A DNA stretch of 64,000 nt from Apilactobacillus micheneri (GTDB lineage: Bacteria > Bacillota > Bacilli > Lactobacillales > Lactobacillaceae), in NCBI RefSeq assembly GCF_002993975.1, contig NZ_POSO01000002.1, positions 232 through 64,231 of the forward strand, given 5' to 3'. The notes beneath the pieces were generated by a model. That model was not told where the DNA came from and made no database searches. It worked only from the letters and a program-made list of their open reading frames with translations. Both the position numbers and the translations under genes were made by a program. Below, piece by piece: positions 39,304 through 46,008 of this stretch. The stretch's first letter is position 1. Each line of letters begins with the position of its first letter.

Positions 39304-39315
39304 GTTGGCGCCAAC
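39304..39315. promoter_or_regulatory. 12-bp palindrome upstream of the DUF1659 gene
   Basis: GTTGGCGCCAAC is a perfect, GC-rich palindrome in AT-rich surroundings, 38 bases before the ribosome-binding region. It may be an operator. Confidence 0.4.
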
Positions 39316-39382
39316 CCTTACATCTACTAGTAACGAAGTTCGATGCGAAAGTGGAACCCCTAATTTTAATTTTTAATTAAAT

Positions 39383-39904
39383 TTATTTTTTGACGCAGCT
39401 TTTGCGCCATTTATTTAAGGTTTTAGTTGAGATATTGGTCTGGCGTGAGATTTCTCTCATGTTATCGATTCCTTCATAATAACGGTAGTAGATTAATTTA
39501 CGTTCAGTTTCACTACTAATCTTCCACAATTCATTTAATAGTTCATTATGGGAGAGTTCACTTTCAAAAGAATAATCATCAATTAATTGGTTTTCCCAAC
39601 TATCTTGATTATTTGCTGACATGAATTCAATTTTTTGCGTATTGCGACTTGCTTTGCGTAATTGGTCTAATAAGTGCCAGTAGACACCTTGATAAAGGTA
39701 AGCTAGTCGCTGTTTATCATCATCTGGTCCTTGATATTGATAGTACTTTTTAGCGAAAATAATGAAACCTTCTTGCATTAAATCATCGTATTGAGCTGTA
39801 TTTTTTTGAATATTTAATCGTTTCAATACCCCATATATTACGACCCTATGATCGCCTTGCATGAGGTAGTTAAATCCATCATTTAATTGTGTATAAGTAC
39901 TGAT
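39383..39904 (-). CDS. ComX/SigH-like alternative sigma factor (start uncertain)
   Basis: A sigma-70-like protein of about 173 residues. Region 2 includes QYDDLMQEGFIIFAKKYYQY; region 4 includes SSETERKLIYYRYYEGIDN and the helix-turn-helix SRQTNISTKTLNKWRKSC. It resembles the competence sigma factors of lactobacilli. The start is unclear. The only good ribosome-binding site, AAAGGAG (39914-39920), is followed 9 nt later by an in-frame AUC (39904), not a normal start codon. The first in-frame ATG is at 39862, 52 bases from that site. The open frame reaches 40075 but has no site there and would translate two DNA repeats. A GTG at 39909 opens an 8-codon out-of-frame peptide. Confidence 0.75.
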   Translation of the reverse strand: MSTYTQLNDGFNYLMQGDHRVVIYGVLKRLNIQKNTAQYDDLMQEGFIIFAKKYYQYQGPDDDKQRLAYLYQGVYWHLLDQLRKASRNTQKIEFMSANNQDSWENQLIDDYSFESELSHNELLNELWKISSETERKLIYYRYYEGIDNMREISRQTNISTKTLNKWRKSCVKK

Positions 39905-39987
39905 ATCACAGCACTCCTTTATTTGGAATTTATCCAAAGGCCTTCGAACAAATATAAAGATAACAGGCAATTTTGCTGGTTTCACTC

Positions 39988-40020
39988 CCGCAGATTTTGT
40001 CATAATTACCGCAGATTTTG
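39988..40020. repeat. Two 12-bp direct repeats upstream of the sigma factor
   Basis: CCGCAGATTTTG at 39988-39999 and 40009-40020, exactly 21 bases apart (two helical turns). A third near-copy, CCGCAGATTTTA, lies at 40581-40592, past the GNAT gene. They lie in the probable promoter region of the sigma factor and could be protein-binding sites. Confidence 0.55.
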
Positions 40021-40118
40021 CATTTTGGTCATTTTTCGGCAAATAAGGGGTACTTTTCTTTGTTTTTTTCAGCAAAATAGTAGAATTGAATTGATGAACA
40101 TATAAGGAGGTTTTATGA

Positions 40119-40556
40119 ATGCAATGGCATATTAAGACTTTTAAAGAACTAACTCGTGATGAATTATGGGAAATTTACAATGCTCGTACCAGTACCTTTG
40201 TGGTCGAACAAAACCGTCCTTATCAAGAAGTTGATAAGATTGATAAGAAGGCCTTACATGTCTGGGCTGAAGAAGATGGCACTTTACTAGCATATGCACG
40301 TATTTTTTATGGTCATGATCACACCAGTTTTGGCCGGGTGTTAACCACTAAAGAAGCACGTGGTAAAGGCTTAGGTAAACAACTAGTTCAAAAGATTTTA
40401 GATGTAATTGATCAACACTTTGATAATAATCCTACAATTGAGATTGATGCCCAAGAAGATAAGGTCGGCTTTTATGAAAAGTTTGGCTTCCATCCCGTCG
40501 GTGGTGTCTACACTTTCCATCAAACACCCCATATTAAGATGGTATTGAAGCAATAA
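40119..40556 (+). CDS. GNAT acetyltransferase, ElaA family
   Basis: A 145-residue acetyl-CoA-dependent N-acetyltransferase. The N-terminal ELTRDELWEIYNARTSTFVVEQNRPYQEVD is typical of ElaA. The acetyl-CoA loop reads RGKGLGKQLVQ, and the C-terminus has GFYEKFGF-like VGFYEKFGFHPVGG. It starts at ATG 40119, 8 nt after AAGGAGG; an ATG 4 bases earlier opens only a 6-codon frame. The substrate is unknown. It is divergent from the sigma factor with about 210 bases between, including the CCGCAG repeats. Confidence 0.92.
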   Translation: MQWHIKTFKELTRDELWEIYNARTSTFVVEQNRPYQEVDKIDKKALHVWAEEDGTLLAYARIFYGHDHTSFGRVLTTKEARGKGLGKQLVQKILDVIDQHFDNNPTIEIDAQEDKVGFYEKFGFHPVGGVYTFHQTPHIKMVLKQ

Positions 40557-40580
40557 TTTCCCATTTTGTGTAAATTATTG

Positions 40581-40592
40581 CCGCAGATTTTA
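40581..40592 (+). repeat. Third copy of the CCGCAGATTTT motif
   Basis: CCGCAGATTTTA, matching the two repeats at 39988-40020 in 11 of 12 bases, located 24 bases after the GNAT stop codon. Confidence 0.5.
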
Positions 40593-40605
40593 AAATTATG
40601 GAAAC

Positions 40606-40643
40606 AAAAAACTTGCTACTTTTTTAAGTTAGCAAGTTTTTTT
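40606..40643 (+). terminator. Terminator of the GNAT gene
   Basis: AACTTGCTA with TAGCAAGTT and a run of seven T residues. Confidence 0.85.
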
Positions 40644-40684
40644 AGGTTTTGATAATGTTTAGTGATTCGTTTTAGAGTATTTAA

Positions 40685-40713
40685 CTGACAAATTAAAACA
40701 TTTATTATATAAT
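40685..40713 (+). promoter_or_regulatory. Promoter of the antisense antitoxin RNA
   Basis: CTGACA (40685-40690), 17-nt spacer, TATAAT (40708-40713). It points into the 3' part of the minus-strand toxin gene and has no protein frame behind it. Confidence 0.7.
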
Positions 40714-40719
40714 TTATTT

Positions 40720-40847
40720 GTAAATAAAAAGAAGCCCTGCTGGTACAGGACTTCCGAGTAAAGCCGTTTAAGACGGTGACTACTATAAATTATTAAAAGC
40801 TATTAATAATCGCTAGCTCATCACAGCTAAGGCGGTTATTTTTTTTG
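40720..40847 (+). ncRNA. Antisense RNA antitoxin of a type I system
   Basis: A transcript of about 128 nt is predicted from the promoter at 40685-40713 to a hairpin with TAGC/GCTA and AATAA/TTATT arms followed by eight T residues (40798-40847). It overlaps the toxin 3' end and 3' untranslated region in the convergent manner known for type I holin-like toxin modules (TxpA/RatA, BsrG/SR4). Its function as antitoxin is inferred from this arrangement. Confidence 0.65.
40726..40755 (-). terminator. Terminator of the holin-like toxin mRNA
   Basis: Minus-strand GAAGTCCTG and CAGGGCTTC arms followed by a T run (the A run at 40726-40730). Confidence 0.75.
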
Positions 40848-40940
40848 ATTGCTTTTTACAATCTCAACAACTAATGCAATGAGGGCCACAGTAAAGGTGC
40901 CGAACATCAACATTAATTGTAAAGCGTCTGCAACAGACAC
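40836..40940 (-). CDS. Type I toxin, putative holin-like peptide
   Basis: A 34-residue peptide starting at GTG 40940, 8 nt after AAAGGAG. It begins MSVADALQLMLMFGTFTVAL, continues with a hydrophobic stretch, and ends VKSNQKK. This is the characteristic pattern of the small holin-like toxins of lactobacilli: short polar start, one membrane helix, and a lysine-rich end. Such peptides insert in the membrane and are silenced by an antisense RNA, for which promoter and terminator are visible on the other strand. It is too short for most gene callers. A decayed second copy lies at 41810-41857. Confidence 0.82.
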   Translation of the reverse strand: MSVADALQLMLMFGTFTVALIALVVEIVKSNQKK

Positions 40941-41096
40941 TTTGACTACTCCTTTCTCTAGGATTGATGAATAATACAGTTATAAAACCATACGCACCAC
41001 TTCCTTTGGAGCAGCCACCGCCTTAACTTCTCTACTAGATATTAGTATACATGAAAATAGTTTTTATATAAAATAGTCATTATATGGGCTTTGTTC

Positions 41097-41396
41097 CTAT
41101 TTTAATATTTGGTGATTTCCAGTATTAACAAGCGTTAATATTAATTCATTATTGTTGATTTTGTAAATGATAATCCAATTATCAAAATTGGATCCATAAT
41201 TACTGTATCTAGAAGGATGGAATTCACGATAATCCTTCCATTTACCACTTAATTTGTGATCTTTAATCTTATTACATACGTTTGTATTATTATTAATAAT
41301 TGCATTTAAGCATGGTTTAATCACATTTACTGGATAATGTTTTTTCTTTAATCTTTTTAGATTCTTTTTAAAAATACTAGTCGCATTAATAATCAT
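41097..41396 (-). CDS. Type II toxin, YafQ/RelE-family mRNA interferase
   Basis: A 99-residue basic protein. It has the YafQ-like pattern: N-terminal FKKNLKRLKKKHYPVNV, central HKLSGKWKDYREFHP, then NWIIIYKINNNELILTLVNTGNHQIL, where the C-terminal His in GNHQ corresponds to the catalytic His of YafQ. Such toxins cut mRNA in the ribosome A site. The start codon overlaps the antitoxin stop by 4 bases, giving coupled expression. Lies inside a patch of toxin-antitoxin sequences. Confidence 0.88.
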   Translation of the reverse strand: MIINATSIFKKNLKRLKKKHYPVNVIKPCLNAIINNNTNVCNKIKDHKLSGKWKDYREFHPSRYSNYGSNFDNWIIIYKINNNELILTLVNTGNHQILK

Positions 41397-41662
41397 AGAT
41401 TGTTTATCCAGTTATCTATATCATTAATATTACCTATTTTCTCAGTTTTCCCATTTTCAGCTTCTTTTTTACTTTCTATTGCTTCAGGAGTATCCAAAAA
41501 ATTAACTAAACTAACTTCATTATTAGCTGCTTTAGCTAAGGCCATTCTTAAATATTCTGAAATAGTAATTCCTTGCTTAGACAAATTTTTCTTAGCTCTG
41601 TTATCTATGTCTAAGGTAACACGAGTTGCCACCGTTTTATTTTTAGTTAATGAATTTACCAT
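41393..41662 (-). CDS. Type II antitoxin, RelB/DinJ family
   Basis: An 89-residue protein with an N-terminal ribbon-helix-helix: ATRVTLDIDNRAKKNLSKQG followed by ISEYLRMALAKAA. The acidic C-terminal half should wrap the toxin. It starts at ATG 41662 behind AGAGGTG; the GTG three codons upstream overlaps that site. As in other DinJ-YafQ pairs, the antitoxin comes first and probably represses the operon. Confidence 0.88.
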   Translation of the reverse strand: MVNSLTKNKTVATRVTLDIDNRAKKNLSKQGITISEYLRMALAKAANNEVSLVNFLDTPEAIESKKEAENGKTEKIGNINDIDNWINNL

Positions 41663-41785
41663 TAATAACACCTCTTTGTTTAACGATTGTACTACATATA
41701 TAGGATAATATCTAATAAAAATCCATATTATTGCTGTTAACCCTTAATTATTTTAGTATATCGATATTATATTTTATTAATAACA

Positions 41786-41840
41786 TCTAGCTCATCACAG
41801 CTAAGGCGGTTATTTTTTGGACTGTTTTACAATCTCAATA
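41786..41840. repeat. Second copy of the type I toxin 3' region
   Basis: The stretch from CTAGCTCATCACAGCTAAGG through the toxin codons for the C-terminus repeats the segment at 40811-40867, with 31 bases identical at its left part. Both copies lie in the same orientation and flank the YafQ/DinJ operon. Confidence 0.75.
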
Positions 41841-41857
41841 ATAAACAAGACAAACAT
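41810..41857 (-). pseudogene. Remnant of a holin-like type I toxin
   Basis: Only the C-terminal 15 codons remain open (MFVLFIIEIVKQSKK); the end EIVKQSKK matches EIVKSNQKK of the intact copy. No ribosome-binding site or N-terminal SVADAL segment is present; upstream sequence is AT-rich and unrelated. Probably an inactive duplicate. Confidence 0.65.
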
Positions 41858-41954
41858 TAAAAAAATATTATTATCTTATAATCTGCTTGTAATTATATAA
41901 ATTAGATATATAATTATTTTGTAACAAAAATTACATAAGGAGTAGATTTATTTT

Positions 41955-42566
41955 ATGAAAGTTTTAAAGAAACTTATCACTGTTACTGCATGTACCGCAA
42001 TTATTGGTACAAGTTTATCAATCGCTAATGTTGGTAACAACAATGTTATGACTGTTCATGCCGCTGGTAGAATTCTTACTACTAAGCAATTTAATTCTGA
42101 TGTCCATGCCCTTTCAATTGCATCTGAAATTGCGGGAAAAGATTCGGGATACTCTAATGATATGAGAACACATCTAGTTGATGGTTATAAAGTTGGTAAT
42201 GGAATGCAATGGTTTTTAAATGATATTGTTAATGATAATGAATCAAATTACAGTGCTGTCAAATACTTATACCATCATTTCTATAATCGTTTTGATGGAG
42301 ATACTAAACAAGCATTAAAGGGTTTATATGATCAATCTAATTCACAAAGTGTTGAAAAGTTTGCTAACGGTCTTTCCAATGCTATTTCAGATTGGGCTAA
42401 CAAGTTCTCATATGTAGGACCATCAAAACAAAGTCGTATCAAAGCTGATAAGAAACGTATTAATGCTGCCAAGAAGAATTTAAGCAAGCATCACACTAAG
42501 AAAAACAAGCGTGCATTAAATAGAGCTAAAAACCGTTTAGAAGTGGATAATATTAAATACAAATAA
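41955..42566 (+). CDS. Secreted helical protein (paralogue of the 31625 gene)
   Basis: A 203-residue exported protein with signal peptide MKVLKKLITVTACTAIIGTS and cleavage probably after VHA (about 36). The mature part shares with the 31625 protein the segments YSAVKYLYHHFYNRFDGDTK, LSNAISDWANKFSYVGPSK, and a basic C-terminal coiled segment KKNKRALNRAKNRLEVD. The function is unknown. It has its own GGAG site and terminator. The gene lies between two toxin loci, which may hint at a role in competition, but no direct evidence shows this. Confidence 0.8.
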   Translation: MKVLKKLITVTACTAIIGTSLSIANVGNNNVMTVHAAGRILTTKQFNSDVHALSIASEIAGKDSGYSNDMRTHLVDGYKVGNGMQWFLNDIVNDNESNYSAVKYLYHHFYNRFDGDTKQALKGLYDQSNSQSVEKFANGLSNAISDWANKFSYVGPSKQSRIKADKKRINAAKKNLSKHHTKKNKRALNRAKNRLEVDNIKYK

Positions 42567-42596
42567 TATTCAATTCTAAATGCTTTTTACACACAA

Positions 42597-42637
42597 AAAT
42601 ACCCACTGGCTAATTTAGTCAGTGGGCATTTTGTTTT
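42597..42637. terminator. Terminator between the secreted protein and the SecB-like gene
   Basis: CCCACTGGCTAA and TTAGTCAGTGGG hairpin with T residues on the plus strand and an A-rich left flank. Confidence 0.85.
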
Positions 42638-42646
42638 AATATTAAA

Positions 42647-43132
42647 TTAATCTTTATTATCTAAATTAAAGTATTCAATCTTACCTTTATCTTTTAATAG
42701 TTTGGCAAAATCAACAATTGGTAATACACAAGATGGGAACATATTGGACTTAAGGGTTAATTCTGAAATAAGTGTTCTAACATATGGAAACATTAAATTA
42801 TTACCATCAGTTGAAAGTTTTTCTTTTAAAGCATTATATTTTTGTTCATCACTAAAGTCACCCTTATTGAAAGAAAATTTAAATGCCCCACTCAAGTCTA
42901 CACTTAATATAAACGGAGAGTCTTGTCTTTCTAATCCACCTATTTCTGCTTTAATGTTGATTAGCGCTTCATTAGATTTTTTGATAGAAAAATAAATATT
43001 AGCTTGAAATTTATTTTCAACTCGTAAATTATTAGCAATAGATTTTTTTAATTTATTATTTCTGCGATATTCAAAAGAATTTACATTATAATTAATAAAA
43101 TCAATGTAATCAATAGGACTATTGTTAGTCAT
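42647..43132 (-). CDS. SecB-like chaperone of a toxin-antitoxin-chaperone locus
   Basis: A 161-residue protein of SecB type. The beta-sandwich signature is visible: ALINIKAEIGG, SPFILSVDLSGAFKFSF, LMFPYVRTLISELTLKSN (FPY at 115-117), and CVLPIVDFAKLL. SecB normally serves Sec export in Proteobacteria and is mostly absent from Gram-positives, where stand-alone SecB-like proteins belong to toxin-antitoxin-chaperone modules. Here the ATG directly abuts the antitoxin stop (TAAATG), making it the third gene of a three-gene operon after an ADP-ribosyltransferase-like toxin and a small antitoxin candidate. It should hold the antitoxin folded. The sequence is markedly AT-rich, which suggests horizontal acquisition. 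Confidence 0.8.
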   Translation of the reverse strand: MTNNSPIDYIDFINYNVNSFEYRRNNKLKKSIANNLRVENKFQANIYFSIKKSNEALINIKAEIGGLERQDSPFILSVDLSGAFKFSFNKGDFSDEQKYNALKEKLSTDGNNLMFPYVRTLISELTLKSNMFPSCVLPIVDFAKLLKDKGKIEYFNLDNKD

Positions 43133-43477
43133 TTAGACAATGCACCCCGATTTCTCATCAAAACTATAACTATTATTATAGTAATCAAGTTCATTTAATT
43201 TACTTGAAATCTCTGAATTTTTGATTGATTTAAATTCTTCTAAAATATCTCTTTTATTAAACACGGAAAAATCTCGAAAGTTATTCCCTTTATAAGAATC
43301 ATATATATGCTTCTTATAACTATAAGTAGACTTATTTATGTCTTCTATAATTTTAAATTCATTGGAAACATTTTTGAAATTAAAAAATATTTCATTAGTA
43401 ATTTCATCCATATCTTTTTTAGCTTTGGGAGTTTTCATTAAGTTTTTAAATTCATTTAATGACATATTAGCTTTCAT
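43133..43477 (-). CDS. Antitoxin candidate with C-terminal chaperone-dependent tail
   Basis: A 114-residue protein, starting at ATG 43477 nine nt after GAGGAGG; the longer frame to 43516 is not needed. It overlaps the toxin end by 11 bases. The N-terminal part MKANMSLNEFKNLMKTPKA is helical. The centre is charged, and the last 25 residues are Tyr/Ser/Asn-rich and end in a hydrophobic GCIV. In chaperone-controlled systems, the antitoxin C-terminus is the SecB-binding addiction segment; this tail fits that role by position only. I recognise no DNA-binding motif. The call as antitoxin rests on gene order and size. Confidence 0.6.
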   Translation of the reverse strand: MKANMSLNEFKNLMKTPKAKKDMDEITNEIFFNFKNVSNEFKIIEDINKSTYSYKKHIYDSYKGNNFRDFSVFNKRDILEEFKSIKNSEISSKLNELDYYNNSYSFDEKSGCIV

Positions 43478-44033
43478 TATAATCAACCTCCTCAATTTCA
43501 AATGTATCATAATCAATAATAATATTATCTTTTATACATAACTCTACAGAATTGCTTAATATACTTTTAGGAACAAGAAAGCCAAATTTATTTATAGTTG
43601 TACTATAAACTGCTAATATTTTATGATTAAAAAGATTATTTTTATTGGCATACTTTATAAAATAATCAATAGTTATTCCATCTAATTTTTTTGCATAACC
43701 AATATTACTATATTTTTTTGATTTATCACGTATATAATCTGTATTTAATTGAATAAATAATTCCAAATAACTTATAATTTTAGGATCAGTTAAGTCTAAT
43801 ATATTATCTTTATATTCATCCTTAATTCGAAATTTACACAAACAAATACTATCATGATGCTTTTTACCCTTTCTTTGAGCAAAATGTAAAGCATTCGTTC
43901 TAGAATAAACAAACGAATAAGCTCCTTTTCCTAAAGTTCCAATAGTACGAGAGATATTAAAGTGATTTTGACTTAATATTTTTTGACCATTAGATAGAAA
44001 AGTACCATGATAATAATCATAATTATTTATCAC
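43467..44033 (-). CDS. ADP-ribosyltransferase-fold toxin (CmdT-like candidate)
   Basis: A 188-residue protein starting at GTG. The N-terminal YYHGTFLSNGQKIL (H9) and TIGTLGKGAYSFVYSRTNALHFA (Y39) match the first two motifs of the ADP-ribosyltransferase fold (YHGT...LGKGxY...A..FA). A late acidic residue (E164 in NSVELCI) may complete an H-Y-E type active site. There is no signal peptide, so it acts in the cytosol. Followed by a small gene and a SecB-like chaperone, it matches the order toxin-antitoxin-chaperone of CmdTAC, whose toxin ADP-ribosylates mRNA during phage infection. The assignment needs structural confirmation. Very AT-rich. Confidence 0.65.
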   Translation of the reverse strand: MINNYDYYHGTFLSNGQKILSQNHFNISRTIGTLGKGAYSFVYSRTNALHFAQRKGKKHHDSICLCKFRIKDEYKDNILDLTDPKIISYLELFIQLNTDYIRDKSKKYSNIGYAKKLDGITIDYFIKYANKNNLFNHKILAVYSTTINKFGFLVPKSILSNSVELCIKDNIIIDYDTFEIEEVDYNES

Positions 44034-44053
44034 TTATAAAACTATCCCCCTAA

Positions 44054-44099
44054 TTATTAAGAGCTATTTATATATTACTATATAAATAGCTCTTAATAA
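44054..44099. promoter_or_regulatory. Perfect 21-bp-arm palindrome upstream of the toxin operon
   Basis: Arms 44054-44074 and 44079-44099 are exact complements around TTAC. It lies 21 bases before the toxin start and overlaps the probable promoter. No T run follows on either strand, so an operator or RNA attenuator is more likely than a terminator. Confidence 0.6.
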
Positions 44100-44132
44100 A
44101 CAATAAAGTTTTTTATAAAAATAAGATTACTT

Positions 44133-45845
44133 TTAATTTAATACATAGTCACTACGTAGGATTTCTCCACGCCATAACATTAATGCATAAGCATGACCTT
44201 CGCCATCGAAGGTTAAACCTTCCCATTCACGATGAGAATTAAAGGCATTATAGTGAACATCTTTCTTAGTTAGCGTACCAGCATTTAATTTATCAACTGG
44301 AACTGAAGTTACCATATCGTTCGATACCATGTAGATACGATCAGTCACTGGATTATAAGTTAGATTTTGGTTCCAACTACCAGCCCAGTGAATAACTTGT
44401 TTAGCTGGTCTAAAACTAACTTTGTCATTATTCAATGAACCAATGTATAAGCTATATGCTTTCTTTACCCCATTAGGGCCACTATGGACACCAATGTAAG
44501 CACGACCTTGTTTATCAAAAGCCAAGGTGTGTAAGCCTAAGTTCTTACCATTGTGCATCAACTTAAAGCTATATTGATGTACTGGTTGTAAGGTATTAGC
44601 ATCCAATTCAGTAATTTGATTCTTATCATCATTTGAAAAGTCACCTAATTTATCGTCTTGTGCTAAATACAAATGATTATTAGCTGGATTGTATGACATA
44701 GTTTGACCATGACCAATATTAATTAATGGACTAGCCTCAACTGAATCAGTTACAGCTTCATATTGTCCTAATAAGGTATTGCCATTTTGAGCTTGGTTAA
44801 TTTGATTTTGATCATCGTTAATCTTTTGTTTCAACGTATCAACTTTAGCTTTGGACTTGTCAATTTGTTGATAAGTCTTATCACGTAATTGCTTATATTC
44901 ATGGAAAGTTTGCTTAACTTGAACACGTGCAGCTACCAATTTCTTAACTTTTCTTTGTTCTGACTTACTTAACTTATTAAATTTAATTGATTTAGCTAAG
45001 TAGTCTTTTGGATTAGTAGAAATTTTATTGGTTGGCTTTTTATTATCTGGTTTGCGATCATTTCTATCTGATTGTTTTGAATTATCTTTGTCTTTAGCAA
45101 GATATTTTTTAATTTGTTTAGCAAATTTCTTCTTGAAATCTGTAGAAACTTTACGATAATTCATTGCCGACTTACTAATAATATCTTTACCGTTAGTAAT
45201 TTCAGTTTGAGCCTTTTGTAATTGGGCACTACTCTTCTTCATATCTGAACGAGCATCAGCAGTTGCATTGATATAATTTACAAAGTCTTGATTATTTTTA
45301 CGACCTTGATCTGTATATGGATTAAAGTAACTAAAGATATCTAATAATAGATTTTGATTGCCATTGTCCATCAAGCCCATTTTTTCAAGAGCATCTAATT
45401 TAAAACGAATAATTGCTCCTTGGTTAGCACCAGTTCCCATTGATTCCAATAGATAGATACTATTATTAGCCATGACAATGCCTTGATAATTACCATGTTC
45501 TTGTGGTGATACATTAAAACCAGTTGGTAAATACCACTTAGTAATCATACTATTGTCATTATTAGTTTCCTCATAAGTATGGAATTCATTAGTGTTTCTA
45601 ACATGTTTATAATGGCCCCACACTGGTTTAAATTTAGGTAATTTATTACGCATAATTTGCAAATCATTATCGTTATAATTTTGCATCGCATTATCTTGAT
45701 CAGTGCTTGGAATTGAATTTTTAGGTTCATCCCAATTATGAACAAAAAAATTAGAATCCGCATGGACGCTTGCCATTGGTGCAGCCATTCCACTTATTGA
45801 AAGTGCCGCAACTGCAGTTAAAGCAATCTTTGCTAGTTTCTTCAT
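44133..45845 (-). CDS. Secreted protein with beta-propeller-like domain split by a coiled coil
   Basis: A 570-residue exported protein with a signal peptide (cleavage after VHADS, about 31). Residues about 60-170 form beta-type repeats (TGFNVSPQEHGNYQGIVMANNSIYLLES). Residues about 185-360 are a Lys/Gln-rich helical insertion with a proline-rich hinge. Residues about 365-570 are again propeller-like (HGQTMSYNPANNHLYLAQDD, LAFDKQGRAYIGVHSG, LTYNPVTDRIYMVSND, LTFDGEGHAYALML). The two halves probably form one propeller interrupted by a long coiled arm. I do not recognise a named family with confidence. No wall anchor is present. Confidence 0.75.
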   Translation of the reverse strand: MKKLAKIALTAVAALSISGMAAPMASVHADSNFFVHNWDEPKNSIPSTDQDNAMQNYNDNDLQIMRNKLPKFKPVWGHYKHVRNTNEFHTYEETNNDNSMITKWYLPTGFNVSPQEHGNYQGIVMANNSIYLLESMGTGANQGAIIRFKLDALEKMGLMDNGNQNLLLDIFSYFNPYTDQGRKNNQDFVNYINATADARSDMKKSSAQLQKAQTEITNGKDIISKSAMNYRKVSTDFKKKFAKQIKKYLAKDKDNSKQSDRNDRKPDNKKPTNKISTNPKDYLAKSIKFNKLSKSEQRKVKKLVAARVQVKQTFHEYKQLRDKTYQQIDKSKAKVDTLKQKINDDQNQINQAQNGNTLLGQYEAVTDSVEASPLINIGHGQTMSYNPANNHLYLAQDDKLGDFSNDDKNQITELDANTLQPVHQYSFKLMHNGKNLGLHTLAFDKQGRAYIGVHSGPNGVKKAYSLYIGSLNNDKVSFRPAKQVIHWAGSWNQNLTYNPVTDRIYMVSNDMVTSVPVDKLNAGTLTKKDVHYNAFNSHREWEGLTFDGEGHAYALMLWRGEILRSDYVLN

Positions 45846-46008
45846 ACATATCCCCCTATGTAAAACAATCTTATACCTTCAATTTAAAACTCTTAGACCA
45901 AAAATAGCAAGTTTTCTGTCAATAAATTGCTTGCATTTTTTATTTTAGTTTTTTACCATGATATAATCTATATTGTAAGTTAATACGTATTTAGAAAAGG
46001 AAAATGAT

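Noticed and set aside
39904-40075. N-terminal 57 residues of the long sigma-factor frame as real coding sequence
   Set aside because: There is no ribosome-binding site at 40075, the segment translates two 12-bp DNA repeats, and it is not part of the sigma-factor homology.
44054-44099. The palindrome as a simple terminator of the 44133 gene
   Set aside because: No T run follows the stem on the minus strand; the tail reads TTAATAATTAGG. A weak terminator role cannot be fully excluded.
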